Positions 1 to 9,350 of a stretch of 64,000 nucleotides of DNA are shown here, piece after piece. Origin of the DNA: Paenibacillus koleovorans NBRC 103111 (lineage in GTDB: Bacteria; Bacillota; Bacilli; Paenibacillales; NBRC-103111); NCBI RefSeq assembly GCF_004000845.1, contig NZ_BIMA01000019.1, forward strand, positions 1-64,000, read 5' to 3'. A program made the position numbers and the translations under genes. The notes under the pieces were generated by a model. It had not been told where the DNA came from, made no database searches, and saw nothing but the letters and a program-made list of their open reading frames with translations. Every line of letters starts with the position of its first letter. Position 1 is the stretch's first letter.

Positions 1-252
1 CTGGACTCGATGTAGGGTAAAATTGGTCCACTTGGCGGCTGAAACGGGCAGCTGGACTCGATGTAGGGTAATTATTGGTCTACTTGCGAAGCAAAACCCG
101 GCTCATCGCCGGGCTGTGCTTCTACTATTCTACTCTCCCACCATACTACGATCCTACTTTTGGTATCACCTTATTTCGCTCCCCGGCGCACGGTTCCCCA
201 TGTTTCGGGGGCAATTAGCGTGATCCCGGATGCGGTAACGCTATTTCGGCGA
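1..252. repeat. Left-edge tandem repeat, ~51-bp period
   Basis: Two near-identical units are seen at 1-51 and 52-about 100. Both begin CTGGACTCGATGTAGGGTAA and continue to an ATTGGTC[C/T]ACTTG core. The array touches the window edge, so more copies may lie outside. The rest of the interval up to the first gene shows no convincing coding region. It ends with a partial copy of the AATAACGAT/CGCTATT palindromic element (about 213-249). Confidence 0.7.
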
Positions 253-552
253 TCACAGCCGAAACCGGTTAACCTGCTCCAAGAGCCCCTCGGCCCGTAG
301 TATCTGCACCTGCTTCGGCCCGATCAGGTCGAAATGCGGGTATTCCGCGCGCCGATGGATGTAGCGGGGGTTCAGGCCGTTGCGGACGCACCAGTCCGCC
401 AGCTTGCCCAGGTCGGAGCAGCCGACCTTGGTCACGGTCCGGCTGTCCGGGAAACGCGGGTCCAGCCAGTAATGGGTTAGAAAAGCGAGATCGCCCCGGG
501 AGACCGCCTGTTTCCAGGCGTTCATCTCCTGCCGGGTAATGCCGAAGGCCAT
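253..552 (-). CDS. YneQ-like conserved small protein
   Basis: A 99-residue cytoplasmic protein that begins MAFGITRQEMNAWKQAV and carries a TVTKVGCSDLGKLADWC segment. This resembles the conserved Bacillales protein YneQ, whose function is unknown; the match is from memory of the family. The start is fixed by AAGGAG eight bases before the ATG. It is monocistronic on the minus strand and no catalytic motif is recognisable. No signal peptide or membrane segment is seen. Confidence 0.75.
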   Translation of the reverse strand: MAFGITRQEMNAWKQAVSRGDLAFLTHYWLDPRFPDSRTVTKVGCSDLGKLADWCVRNGLNPRYIHRRAEYPHFDLIGPKQVQILRAEGLLEQVNRFRL

Positions 553-847
553 GGCGTTCGCTCCTTGCGCGGGATCTGTCTGTTGCTGTTGATCAAATTA
601 TAGAAACCCGCTCCGCCCATGTCAAACGAACACGCTCCGGCCAGCCGGGGGCGCCCGCCACTGTGGGGCAATCAACCAACCAGCCGAAGTCCACCAGCCG
701 CCAGGACTCCTCCGGCCAGCTGGGGGATGCTCACCGTTGCTCAGCAGTCAATCAGCCAGCCGAAGTCAGCCAGCCTTCAAGCAACCAACGGCCAACCGGG
801 ACGTCCGTCCCACATCGCCTTGCCCTATCCGCTAGCTCCGAGCCCGA
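553..847. other. Intergenic, Pro/Gln-codon-like low-complexity DNA
   Basis: About 295 bases with repeated CAACCAACCAGCC / CAGCCGAAGTC-type words. Short ORFs on the plus strand translate to low-complexity Pro/Ser/Gln protein and lack a ribosome-binding site, so I do not call a gene. It lies between the YneQ promoter and the 3' end of the transglutaminase operon. Confidence 0.5.
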
Positions 848-1723
848 CTAATCCTCCAGCCGCCTCACATCCACCTTAACCTCGAGCCGCTGTTCAACCG
901 TCCCGAAATACACGCCCTTCACGGGTACGATGTCCTTGTAGTCCCGCCCGTGCCCCAGCTTCACATACCGGCCGCCGACCTCTCCGTTGTTCGTCGGGTC
1001 GAAGCCGATCCAGCCGGTGCCGGGAATCTGCACCTCGAGCCAGGCGTGCGACGCCTGCACGAAATCGGCCCGCGCCCCCTCGAGATCGCCGACGAAGTGG
1101 TAGCCGCTCACATAACGAGCAGGCACGCCCTTGCTGCGGCAGACGGCAATCATCAGATGCGCGTAGTCCTGGCAGACGCCGCGCCGCAGCCGCAGCGTCT
1201 CGCTCACGGTCGTATGGACGTCGGTCGCCGACGGATCATACGTGAAGTCCCGGTGTATGCCGGCGCACAGCCGACCCGCCCAGGCGCGAAGGCCATCATC
1301 GCCGAACGGGTAGGCTTCGGCGTAATCGCGCACGTCCGCGCCGTCCGCGGTGTACTCGGTCGGTAGCAGGAACTCGATGTAGCGATCCTGCAGCTTCTCG
1401 CTCTGCAGCTGCGCGAGCTCCTCCTCCGGCGCCGCCGCATTCCCGGTCGTCCCGTCCGCCGCCGGCCAGCGATCCTGCGTCACTACCGTCGCCCGGGTGC
1501 GGATGACGAGCTCGCGATGCGCGGGATTAACGGAGAACGCGTGCACCCGGTTGCCGAAGAAGTCTTCGTACGTGAGCAGAGCGGCGGGGGGCTCGACGAC
1601 TACCTCGTGGTGATAGCAAGACTGCCGCTCGTTCGTCCGGGGAGTCAGCCGAATTTCGTTGACGCTGTCGACGACCGGATCGCCATAGATGTACCGGGTC
1701 ATATGCTGGATTTCAATCTTCAT
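848..1723 (-). CDS. Transglutaminase-like cysteine protease family protein
   Basis: A 291-residue protein with an N-terminal beta-rich domain (MKIEIQHMTRYIYGDPV, typical of the bacterial transglutaminase-like N-terminal region) and a papain-fold core. The Cys appears in RRGVCQDYAHLM, the His in ASHAWLEV and the Asp in FDPTNNGEV. The start at 1723 is chosen because GGAGG precedes this ATG and the ATG overlaps the stop of the alpha-E gene as ATGA; a longer reading frame upstream is not supported. It is the last gene of a three-gene operon (ATP-grasp, alpha-E, transglutaminase) that is widespread in bacteria. The partners are thought to modify peptides or proteins, but the substrate is unknown. 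Confidence 0.88.
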   Translation of the reverse strand: MKIEIQHMTRYIYGDPVVDSVNEIRLTPRTNERQSCYHHEVVVEPPAALLTYEDFFGNRVHAFSVNPAHRELVIRTRATVVTQDRWPAADGTTGNAAAPEEELAQLQSEKLQDRYIEFLLPTEYTADGADVRDYAEAYPFGDDGLRAWAGRLCAGIHRDFTYDPSATDVHTTVSETLRLRRGVCQDYAHLMIAVCRSKGVPARYVSGYHFVGDLEGARADFVQASHAWLEVQIPGTGWIGFDPTNNGEVGGRYVKLGHGRDYKDIVPVKGVYFGTVEQRLEVKVDVRRLED

Positions 1724-2673
1724 GCGGTCGCTCCCTCCAGCGTGAAGAAGGAGCACTCGATCGTCTTGCCGAGCTTCTGGCACGCCAGCACCATCTCGTC
1801 GAGCAGCGGTCTCACATAGGGCAGCGTCATCTGACCCTTCTCGAGGCAATCGAGCTCGGCCTTCACCCGACTCGCTAGCCGGATGCTACGCTCCTTGGGC
1901 AAGGGCGAATCGCTAAGCGCAAATTCAATGCGCGCGAGGCATTCCTCCAGCCGAGTAAATGCGAACTGAATCGACCGCGGGAACTGCGGGCTGCCGATCA
2001 GAAATTCCATCAGATGCTCCACGGAGACGGCGTCGGCGTAATATTTGCGGAACGCCTGGTAGCCGCTCACCGATTTCAGCACGGTCAGCAAATACAAGTA
2101 CGGCGGCGCCTGGTCCTCCAGAATCGCTTGAATGACGGAATGCAGGATGCGCACCGTATTTTCCGCCCGCTCCAAATATTTGCCGCTCTCCATGAAGTAC
2201 CACTCGTCCTCGCGCAGCATGACGGACTGTTGCACGCCGTAGAACATACCGGAGCGCTCCTTCACCGCTTTATAAAACGAATGCGGCCCTTCCGCGAGCA
2301 AGTCGTCCGGCTGTTTGGCCCCGAGCCACAAGTAGAAGCTGTTCATCACTTCCCACATCTCGCTCGGCAGCTTCTCCCGCAGCGTCCGCAGATTGCCTCG
2401 CGCCTGGCTGACGCAGGAGAACAACGAGTTCGAATAATCTCGGCTGAGCGTGATGAAGGTAAGCACATCCTTCTGCGAGTAGGTGCCGTACAAGCGCGAA
2501 TAGTCGTACTCCGCCCCCAGCGCCTGGATGAGCCGCTCCCATTTTTGCTCCTTCCGCTCGTAATCGCCCTCCTGCTGAATGTGGTAATGCACATCGATCA
2601 GTCTCGCGTGATTTTCCGCCCGTTCCATATACCGCCCGACCCAGAACAACGCCTCCGCATTCCGATTCAGCAT
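1720..2673 (-). CDS. Alpha-E domain protein (DUF403)
   Basis: A 317-residue all-helical protein beginning MLNRNAEALFWVGRYMERAENHARL, the signature of the alpha-E family. The start at 2673 is preferred over an ATG 18 bases upstream because AAAGGAG then precedes it at about 8 bases and lies just after the alternative start. Its stop overlaps the next gene's ATG by four bases. Alpha-E proteins nearly always sit between a circularly permuted ATP-grasp and a transglutaminase, as here, which suggests a shared peptide-modification complex. The biochemical role is unproven. Confidence 0.9.
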   Translation of the reverse strand: MLNRNAEALFWVGRYMERAENHARLIDVHYHIQQEGDYERKEQKWERLIQALGAEYDYSRLYGTYSQKDVLTFITLSRDYSNSLFSCVSQARGNLRTLREKLPSEMWEVMNSFYLWLGAKQPDDLLAEGPHSFYKAVKERSGMFYGVQQSVMLREDEWYFMESGKYLERAENTVRILHSVIQAILEDQAPPYLYLLTVLKSVSGYQAFRKYYADAVSVEHLMEFLIGSPQFPRSIQFAFTRLEECLARIEFALSDSPLPKERSIRLASRVKAELDCLEKGQMTLPYVRPLLDEMVLACQKLGKTIECSFFTLEGATA

Positions 2674-3006
2674 CCCTGCATCTCCTTTCATTCGCCTCTC
2701 CGTGTTCTCTCTTCCGCACTCTCCGTACTCTCCGCTGCGCTAGCCGTTCTCTCCATTTTCTCGCCACACTCTGTCCGAGCTCTCTTCGACTCTGTCCGAT
2801 CTGTATCCGCACTCTCTAGCGCGCTCAATCCGACTCTATCCGCACTCTCTGCGCACTCTAATCCTTCAGCTCCGCTCTCTAACCAATCTCTCTCCACTTG
2901 TTATACGCCTATTCGGCTTCTCTATCTCTATACTCTGTTTCTTTCTCGTTCTCTTTCTCGTTCTCGTTCTCTTCTCTTTCCGCCTCTCGACTTTCCGGCA
3001 ACCCAG
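2674..3006. repeat. CT-rich (GA-rich in the transcript) repetitive intergenic insert
   Basis: About 330 bases separate the ATP-grasp and alpha-E genes although both run leftward and look co-transcribed. On the plus strand the stretch is made of recurrent CACTCT, ACTCT-x-TCCG and TTCTCGTTCTC words, so the predicted mRNA is strongly purine-rich. No reading frame with a ribosome-binding site is visible. It looks like expanded low-complexity DNA, not a gene. Confidence 0.6.
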
Positions 3007-4467
3007 CTAAGCCATCACCCAGGTGTCCTTGCAGCCGCCGCCCTGCGAGGAGTTCACGACCAGCGACCCCGGCCTCATCGCCACCCGCGTCAGCCCGCCC
3101 GGGATGACATGCATCTGCTCGCGGCTGCCGGTCAGCACGAATGCCCGCAGGTCGATATGCCTAGGCGTCATAACCCCGTCCTGGATGACGGGCGCCCGCG
3201 ACAGCTGAACGGTCGGCTGCGCGATATACAGCCCCGGGTTCAGCCGGATCCGCTCGGCGAAGGCGCACAGCTCCTCCTCCGTAGCCGCCGGCCCGATCAG
3301 CATCCCGTAGCCGCCCGACAGCGACGTCTCCTTCACGACGAGCTCCCGGAGATGCTCGAGCACGTACTCCCGCTCATCCGGCCGGTCAAGCACATAAGTG
3401 GGCACATTGCGCAAAATCGGCTCCTCATTTAAGTAAAACCGAATCATGTCCGGCACATAGCAATACACCGCCTTATCGTCGGCCACCCCTGTGCCCGGTG
3501 CATTGACGATCGCCAGATTGCCTGCGCGGTAGGCATTCATGATGCCCGCCACCCCGAGGACGGAGTCCGGCTTGAACGCCAGCGGATCGAGAAAATCGTC
3601 GTCGATGCGCCGGTACAGCACATCCACCTTCTGCAGCCCCTTCAGTCCGCGGATGTACACCTTATGATCCATCGTTACCAGATCTCGGCCCTCTACTAAA
3701 TGAATACCCATTTGTTGTGCAAGGAAAGCATGCTCATAATAAGCGGAGTTAAAGGAGCCCGGCGTCAGCAGCGCGATGACCGGATTCGATTTTCGGGAAG
3801 GCGACAGGCTTCGTAGGGTAGTGAGAAAGCGGTTCAAGCTGATTTCGACGTCCCGGATCGTATTGGAAAGCGTCAGTTCGGGGAAGATCTCATTCATAAT
3901 CGAGCGGCTCTTGAACAAATAGGAGAAACCCGACGGCGAGCGCAAATTGTCCTCCAGCACGTAGTAATCTCCTGCGGCGTCCCGGATCAGGTCGATGCCC
4001 GAAGTCGTAATGTAGGTGCCGCCCGGCACATCGACATGCATCATCTCGGGCCGGAAATAGCGGTTCGCCACAATCATGCGGCGCGGAATAATGCCCTCCT
4101 TCACAATCAGCTGCTCGTGATAGATGTCGTGCGTGAAGCGATTCAGCGCCTTCACCCGCTGCCTCAGCCCCTTCTCGAGCATCGTCCATTCATCCCGGGG
4201 GATGATGCGCGGGATCAGGTCGAACGGAATCGTACGTTCCAGCGGATCCGGTTGATCGGGCTTGTAGACCGCGAACGTAATGCCCTCCTCAAGCATACGT
4301 CGCTCCATCGCCAGTTGTTTGCCCGCCAGCTCCGCGGGAGCCATCGTCAGGAACGTCCGATACACCTGCTCATAGTGAGCGCGAATGGGCACATCATAGC
4401 CGAACATTTCGTCGTAAAACGAGTCCAGCGAGTAAGGAGCCATAAGGGGGCGATTGAGGTCCAACAT
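3007..4467 (-). CDS. Circularly permuted ATP-grasp type 2 protein
   Basis: A 486-residue cytoplasmic protein. It has the family's N-terminal YDEMFGYDVPIRAHY segment, the central YVLEDNLRSPSG and NAPGTGVADDKAVYCYVPDMI motifs, and the C-terminal KETSLSGGYGMLIGPAA and VNSSQGGGCKDTWV region. The family (DUF404/DUF407 fusion) is predicted to ligate carboxylates to amines using ATP, and its usual neighbours, alpha-E and transglutaminase-like proteins, follow here. It is the first gene of the operon and is transcribed divergently from the multicopper oxidase. The actual product made is not known from sequence. Confidence 0.9.
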   Translation of the reverse strand: MLDLNRPLMAPYSLDSFYDEMFGYDVPIRAHYEQVYRTFLTMAPAELAGKQLAMERRMLEEGITFAVYKPDQPDPLERTIPFDLIPRIIPRDEWTMLEKGLRQRVKALNRFTHDIYHEQLIVKEGIIPRRMIVANRYFRPEMMHVDVPGGTYITTSGIDLIRDAAGDYYVLEDNLRSPSGFSYLFKSRSIMNEIFPELTLSNTIRDVEISLNRFLTTLRSLSPSRKSNPVIALLTPGSFNSAYYEHAFLAQQMGIHLVEGRDLVTMDHKVYIRGLKGLQKVDVLYRRIDDDFLDPLAFKPDSVLGVAGIMNAYRAGNLAIVNAPGTGVADDKAVYCYVPDMIRFYLNEEPILRNVPTYVLDRPDEREYVLEHLRELVVKETSLSGGYGMLIGPAATEEELCAFAERIRLNPGLYIAQPTVQLSRAPVIQDGVMTPRHIDLRAFVLTGSREQMHVIPGGLTRVAMRPGSLVVNSSQGGGCKDTWVMA

Positions 4468-4765
4468 GGGGCTTCACCTCTATTTTCCGGTTGTTGTTAC
4501 TATTTATAACACAGACATCACACAAATAGACCTATTTTTCCGAACATTCAGACCTATTATGCTATTAATCATATGTCTTCTGTTATTTCGTGTCAATATA
4601 CATAACATGAAATTTCAGTAAACCAACTCCCCCAACTTTGGTCTAGGCCATCATACGGCCTGCGTCGGTTTCTGCACGCCTCCTCCATTCGGTACACTGG
4701 TACCATCAATCATGACGATGCGGAGCATTCGATGGCCGCGATCGGTTTTTAGGAGGATCAGGAAC
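4468..4765. other. Divergent promoter region
   Basis: About 300 bases between the leftward ATP-grasp operon and the rightward multicopper oxidase. A TTATAAATAG-like -10 candidate for the leftward operon lies near 4497-4508. A 9-base direct repeat, AGACCTATT, occurs twice near 4528-4560. No copper-responsive operator of a familiar type was recognised. Confidence 0.35.
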
Positions 4766-6868
4766 GTGTATGCCCTATTGTTAGGACTTGAGTATGCCTG
4801 GCTATTCCTGCTGGCGCTCTTGGGATGGATAGCGGGCAAGAAAGCTTCCGGACTGCTGTATGCAGGAACGGCGGCTCGTATGAAACAGAAAGCGAGAAAG
4901 CAGCTGTCTTGGGCCTTATGGCTGACCCTACTCTCGCTAGCACAGCTCTTATCAGTCGGCTTGCTCATGAGTTGGTACAGCCAAGACTTCTGGGAGTACC
5001 CGCTGTACTTGCGAACGCCGCTCCTCTTGCTGCCGATGCTCGCCGTGCTGCTCGTCTCCGTCCCGATGCTGCTGAGGCTGCGCCATGCCGCCAAAGCCGA
5101 AGGCGACGCAGACGGTCCGCTGTCGCCGGAGCTGCGGCGGCTGGCCAGCGCTCCGGCGCTGGTCGTACCTTACCAAGCCTTAGGCTTGGGTGCGGCGACC
5201 GCCTTCTACTTCGCGCTGGTGCCGCCCACGAGCTGGCTCACGCTGGAGACGGCCATCCCGGCCGCCGTATTCCTGCTCGCCGTCGGCGTGTTCACCGTCT
5301 TGCACCTGCGCCGCAACCAGCTGTACAGCAAGCCGGAAGCCGAAGTCGTCAACCGGCGCGGCAGACGCGCCATCCGCGACTTGGGCATCGTCGTCGGGGT
5401 AGCCGCCGTCGGCGCCTCGCTCCTCTTCCTGGCTATGCAGAACAGCCTCCTCCCCGGCACGGTCGACATGATGGCCGGGAAGATGGATTACGGCGGCGGC
5501 CCCGTCGTGGCCTCGCATAATCACGGCGGCCACACGATGACCGCCTCCGCCGGAACGGCCGGCACCCCGGTCACGCAGCTGACCGGTCCGCAAACCGGCA
5601 CCCCGGACCGCCGGGTTACATTAATGGCAGAGAAGGGCACGATCCGGATGGACTCTGGCAAAAGCGTCGATGTCTGGACGTACAATGGAGAAATTCCCGG
5701 CCCCGAGCTCCGGTTCAGGGAAGGCGAGCTCGTCGAAGTGACGCTGCTGAACAAGGACATCGAAGGAGGAGTTACGATTCACTGGCACGGCCTGGACGTG
5801 CCGAACGCCGAGGACGGCGTAGCCGGCGCGACGCAAGATGCCGTCATGCCCGGCGGGCAGCATGTGTACCGGTTCGTCGCCGATCAAGTCGGCACGTTCT
5901 GGTACCATTCGCACCAGAATTCACAAGAAGCGGTGCAGCGCGGCTTGTTCGGTCCGCTGATCATCGAACCCCGCAGCACGCAGCCGTCATCGGCGGAAGA
6001 CATCACCGTGATGACGCATGTCTGGAGCGGCGCCGGATTCGCGATCGGCACCTCCGACGGCGTCCGGCAGAAGCAGATCGAACCAGGTACGAAGGTTAGG
6101 CTGCGGCTGATCAATACCGATGACTGGGTCATTCAGAAGTACACGCTCGTCGGTACGCCGTTCCGGGTCGTCGCGATCGACGGCGAGAGTCTGAACAAGC
6201 CGGAGCTGCTGACGAACACCCGCATTGAGCTGACGACCGGCGGCCGGATGGATCTGGAGTTCGAGATGCCGAACAAGCCGATCTACCTCAGCGTAGGCAA
6301 CTCCAAGAAGCTCGGCATTCTGATGAGCCCGAGCGGCAAGGCGGATGTGCCTGGCTTGCCGGCGGTGTCGATCGCCTTCGACCCGCTGAACTACGGCGAG
6401 CCGACTGCAACCCCATTCAACGCCGACAGCAAGTTCGACCGCACGTTCGAGGTGGTGCTTGACAACAAGCTGGGTTTCTTCAACGGCCGCTTCAACCAGC
6501 TCTACACGATGAACGGCGAAGTGTTCCCGAACGCCCCGATGTTCATGGTCCGCGAAGGGGAGTTGATCAAGGTGAAGTTCGTGAACCGCGGCGGTGTCGA
6601 CCACCCGATGCACCTGCACGGCCACCATGTGCTCGTCCTCTCCCGCAACGGCGTGCCGTCCACCGGATCGCCGTGGTGGTCCGATACGCTCGACGTCCGG
6701 CCGGGCGACACGTACGAGGTCGCCTTCCGGGCCGACAATCCGGGCATCTGGATGGACCATTGCCACAACCTGCAGCACGCCAAGGCCGGCATGACTATGC
6801 ACCTCAGCTACGAGGGCGTCACTACGCCGTTCGCCATAGGCGAAGATACGCATAATCATCCGGAGTAA
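4766..6868 (+). CDS. Membrane-anchored multicopper oxidase
   Basis: A 700-residue protein starting at GTG 4766, which is preceded at nine bases by a perfect AGGAGG; upstream ATGs at 4712 and 4718 lack a ribosome-binding site. The first ~230 residues hold about five or six hydrophobic helices. The cupredoxin body follows a His-rich linker. All copper-binding signatures are present: HWHG, WYHSHQ, HPMHLHGHH and HCHNLQHAKAGM, so type 1, 2 and 3 sites look complete. Family knowledge suggests oxidation of Cu(I), Mn(II) or phenolic substrates outside the membrane. The large N-terminal membrane domain is unusual for the family. It is followed by a good terminator. Confidence 0.9.
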   Translation: MYALLLGLEYAWLFLLALLGWIAGKKASGLLYAGTAARMKQKARKQLSWALWLTLLSLAQLLSVGLLMSWYSQDFWEYPLYLRTPLLLLPMLAVLLVSVPMLLRLRHAAKAEGDADGPLSPELRRLASAPALVVPYQALGLGAATAFYFALVPPTSWLTLETAIPAAVFLLAVGVFTVLHLRRNQLYSKPEAEVVNRRGRRAIRDLGIVVGVAAVGASLLFLAMQNSLLPGTVDMMAGKMDYGGGPVVASHNHGGHTMTASAGTAGTPVTQLTGPQTGTPDRRVTLMAEKGTIRMDSGKSVDVWTYNGEIPGPELRFREGELVEVTLLNKDIEGGVTIHWHGLDVPNAEDGVAGATQDAVMPGGQHVYRFVADQVGTFWYHSHQNSQEAVQRGLFGPLIIEPRSTQPSSAEDITVMTHVWSGAGFAIGTSDGVRQKQIEPGTKVRLRLINTDDWVIQKYTLVGTPFRVVAIDGESLNKPELLTNTRIELTTGGRMDLEFEMPNKPIYLSVGNSKKLGILMSPSGKADVPGLPAVSIAFDPLNYGEPTATPFNADSKFDRTFEVVLDNKLGFFNGRFNQLYTMNGEVFPNAPMFMVREGELIKVKFVNRGGVDHPMHLHGHHVLVLSRNGVPSTGSPWWSDTLDVRPGDTYEVAFRADNPGIWMDHCHNLQHAKAGMTMHLSYEGVTTPFAIGEDTHNHPE

Positions 6869-6880
6869 GGCTAAACCGAG

Positions 6881-6908
6881 AACCGTCCTTTAGGACGGTT
6901 TTTCTTTT
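6881..6908 (+). terminator. Intrinsic terminator after multicopper oxidase
   Basis: AACCGTCC and GGACGGTT form an 8-bp stem with a short TTTA loop, followed by TTTTCTTTT. It lies 12 bases after the stop codon. Confidence 0.9.
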
Positions 6909-6974
6909 ATATCCCCCTAGAATGTCAAAATGTAACACCCTGCACGCAGCATGAAAATAATGGAAAACAGGATT

Positions 6975-7004
6975 TTGCCGACTCGCGTCTAACATTATTA
7001 TGAT
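6975..7004 (+). promoter_or_regulatory. Candidate sigma-A promoter of the PAS kinase cluster
   Basis: TTGCCG (6975-6980) and TATGAT (6999-7004) with 18-base spacing, 30 bases before the TTG start of the kinase. This is inferred from consensus only. Confidence 0.5.
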
Positions 7005-7034
7005 GAACCCAACATCACCTACGGAGGCACGACC

Positions 7035-9350
7035 TTGTCCATCAAAGCGAAACTTGCGATCTCCATCTCGCTGATCGTTGCCGTCATTTTATCCTTAAAC
7101 GTATGGATTAACTATATTTCGACGAACACCGATCTGCAGTACAATGCCGAGCAGCAAATGATGGCCGCCGCCGAACAGATCGGGGCGACGCTGAAGGCAT
7201 CCAGCCAAGCCAAGCAGCACTTGGAGGACTCGATGGCCGAGAAGCTGCGGATGGCCTCCATCGCGATCAAGGAACGGCTCGATCCTGATATCGCCAAAGT
7301 CGAGAACAGCCAGCTCGTCGCGCTCAGTGAAGAGCTCGGGGTCGAAGGCATCAGCCTGTGGAAGCAGGTCGGCGACGACATCCTCGTCCTGAAATCATCC
7401 GACCCTCGAGAGCTGTATTTGAGCTCCAAAACATGGGACTACTGGCATACCGCCTTTCAGCAGCTGTTTGACCACCGTTTCGCAACCATTCCTCAAGGCT
7501 TGAAGCAGCCGAACTACTGGTCGGGCCCGATCAACTACGCCACATCCGATCCGACCAAAATTAAAAAATGGGGCAACTACTACGACGGCACGACCAACTA
7601 TATGATCAATCCTTGCTTGGACGCCACCTCCCTCATGAATTTCGAGAAGCAGATCGGAGCCGAGGAGATCATCACCAAGACGCTCCGGGACAACCCGAAC
7701 ATTCTGGAAATTACCGGCATCGATCCGCAGTTTTTCGGCAAGCCGCCGCATCTTGAGCTCAAGCAGGGCATAACCGTCTACAACCTGGATGTCCGAGCCA
7801 TCGTAGTAGGCGAATATGCGTACCAGTCCCTCGAATTCGACAATCTGAACGTCCAGCGGGCGGTCTCAACCGGCACCACCGTAATCTCGAACCACTTTAT
7901 CAACAAAAAACAAGTGATGAAAAGCTTCGTCCCGACCGGTTCCCCATCGGCACCCTCCATCGTCGCCGTGGTATTCGACCGCGAGTCGATTCATATCGCC
8001 CTGATGAGCCAGCTCGTCGTGCAGTCTATGGTTTCTCTGGGACTCGTCCTGCTCTCGATGATCGCCAGCTACTTCTGCGCGAGCTTCATGACCCGCGGCT
8101 TGAGCCAGATCGTGCGGGCGGTGAACGAAATGGCGGAAGGCAAGTTCGGCACGCCGATTCCGGTAGGCAGCAAGGACGAGCTTGGGCGGCTGGCCGAGAG
8201 CGTCAACGCCATGGCCTCCAATCTGCAGTCGCATATGAGCCGCCTGAAGGATGCGGCCGAGGAGCTGCGCAACACGAAGGAATACTTGGAATCGTTCTTC
8301 GCCCATACGTCCGATGCGATTCATGTGTCCGACCTGGAAGGGAAGGTGCTCACCGTCAACCACGCGTTCGAGTCGATGTACGGCTGGAGCCGCGGCGAAG
8401 CGTTCGGCAGGCCGCTGCCGATCGTACCGGAGGAGCTGGCGGAGGAGTACCAGCATATTCGCCGGAAGATCGAACGAGGCGCCTCCGTGACGGATTACGA
8501 GACGGTACGCTCCGGCAAGGACGGCAGCCCGCTCGACGTGAGCATCACGATCTCGCCGATCCGCAATGATGCCGGCGATATCGTCGCCATGTCCTCGATC
8601 TCCCGGAACATCACCGCGAAGAAGCAGACCGAGGAGGTGCTGCGCCGCTCCGAGAAGCTATCGCTCGTCGGCCAGCTCGCTGCCGGCGTTGCGCACGAGA
8701 TCCGCAACCCGCTCACGACGCTGCGCGGCTTCATCCAGCTGCAGCAGAAGCGCGGGGTGAGCTCGTCATACCATCTCGACATCATGCTCTCGGAGCTCGA
8801 TCGCATCAACTTCATCGTCAGCGAATTTCTCGTGCTGGCGAAGCCGCAGGTGAATAAGTTCGTGGAAGTCGATCTGCGCGATACGATGCAGGACATCCTG
8901 CTGCTGCTCGACTCTCAGGCGAATATGAGCAATGTGCAGATCGAGACTCGCTTCGCCCCCGAGCTGCCGCCGCTCACTTGCGAAGCCAACCAGCTCAAGC
9001 AAGTGTTCTTGAACGTGCTGAAGAACGGCATGGAGGCGATGCCGGAGGGCGGACAGCTGACGATCGAGCTGTTCCATGCCGTGACGCCTCGAAGCGACGA
9101 TCTCGTCGTCCGCATCATCGACGAAGGCTGCGGCATCCCGCAAGACGAGATCGCCCACTTGGGCGAGCCGTTCTATACAAGAAAAGAGTCCGGCACAGGG
9201 CTCGGACTCATGGTCAGTCAGCAAATTATAGCGAATCATAAAGGCACGATGCGGTTCGAGAGCGAGCTGGGCATTGGAACAACGGTGGAAATCCGTCTAC
9301 CCCTAGCCGCTATCGCTTCCCCGAATCGACCGGCTCCCCGACAGCCTTAG
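7035..9350 (+). CDS. Membrane sensor histidine kinase with HAMP and PAS
   Basis: A 771-residue kinase starting at TTG, with GGAGG seven bases upstream. A transmembrane helix (about residues 6-26) and a second one (about 325-350) flank a large extracytoplasmic sensor domain. These are followed by HAMP (350-405) and PAS (about 415-530, SFFAHTSDAIHVSDLEG). The dimerisation domain carries the phospho-acceptor His554 in GVAHEIRNPL. The ATPase domain has NxxxN (LKNGMEA), DEGCGIP and GTGLGLM. The catalytic core is of the type seen in Bacillales sporulation kinases (Kin family), but the target is unknown. It lies upstream of an HD-GYP and H-NOX signalling cluster and may belong to the same pathway. 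Confidence 0.9.
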   Translation: MSIKAKLAISISLIVAVILSLNVWINYISTNTDLQYNAEQQMMAAAEQIGATLKASSQAKQHLEDSMAEKLRMASIAIKERLDPDIAKVENSQLVALSEELGVEGISLWKQVGDDILVLKSSDPRELYLSSKTWDYWHTAFQQLFDHRFATIPQGLKQPNYWSGPINYATSDPTKIKKWGNYYDGTTNYMINPCLDATSLMNFEKQIGAEEIITKTLRDNPNILEITGIDPQFFGKPPHLELKQGITVYNLDVRAIVVGEYAYQSLEFDNLNVQRAVSTGTTVISNHFINKKQVMKSFVPTGSPSAPSIVAVVFDRESIHIALMSQLVVQSMVSLGLVLLSMIASYFCASFMTRGLSQIVRAVNEMAEGKFGTPIPVGSKDELGRLAESVNAMASNLQSHMSRLKDAAEELRNTKEYLESFFAHTSDAIHVSDLEGKVLTVNHAFESMYGWSRGEAFGRPLPIVPEELAEEYQHIRRKIERGASVTDYETVRSGKDGSPLDVSITISPIRNDAGDIVAMSSISRNITAKKQTEEVLRRSEKLSLVGQLAAGVAHEIRNPLTTLRGFIQLQQKRGVSSSYHLDIMLSELDRINFIVSEFLVLAKPQVNKFVEVDLRDTMQDILLLLDSQANMSNVQIETRFAPELPPLTCEANQLKQVFLNVLKNGMEAMPEGGQLTIELFHAVTPRSDDLVVRIIDEGCGIPQDEIAHLGEPFYTRKESGTGLGLMVSQQIIANHKGTMRFESELGIGTTVEIRLPLAAIASPNRPAPRQP

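Noticed and set aside
1-100. CRISPR array at the left edge
   Set aside because: The repeat-to-repeat period is ~51 bases but the spacer is as conserved as part of the repeat. Only two units are seen and there are no cas genes.
619-879. Pro/Ser-rich plus-strand ORFs
   Set aside because: Low-complexity translation without a ribosome-binding site; two overlapping frames look equally poor.
2014-3432. Long plus-strand open frame of 472 codons
   Set aside because: It is antisense to the alpha-E and ATP-grasp genes, has no ribosome-binding site or family motif, and passes through low-complexity DNA.
5987-6859. 290-codon minus-strand frame
   Set aside because: Antisense to the multicopper oxidase copper-binding region, and no start signal.
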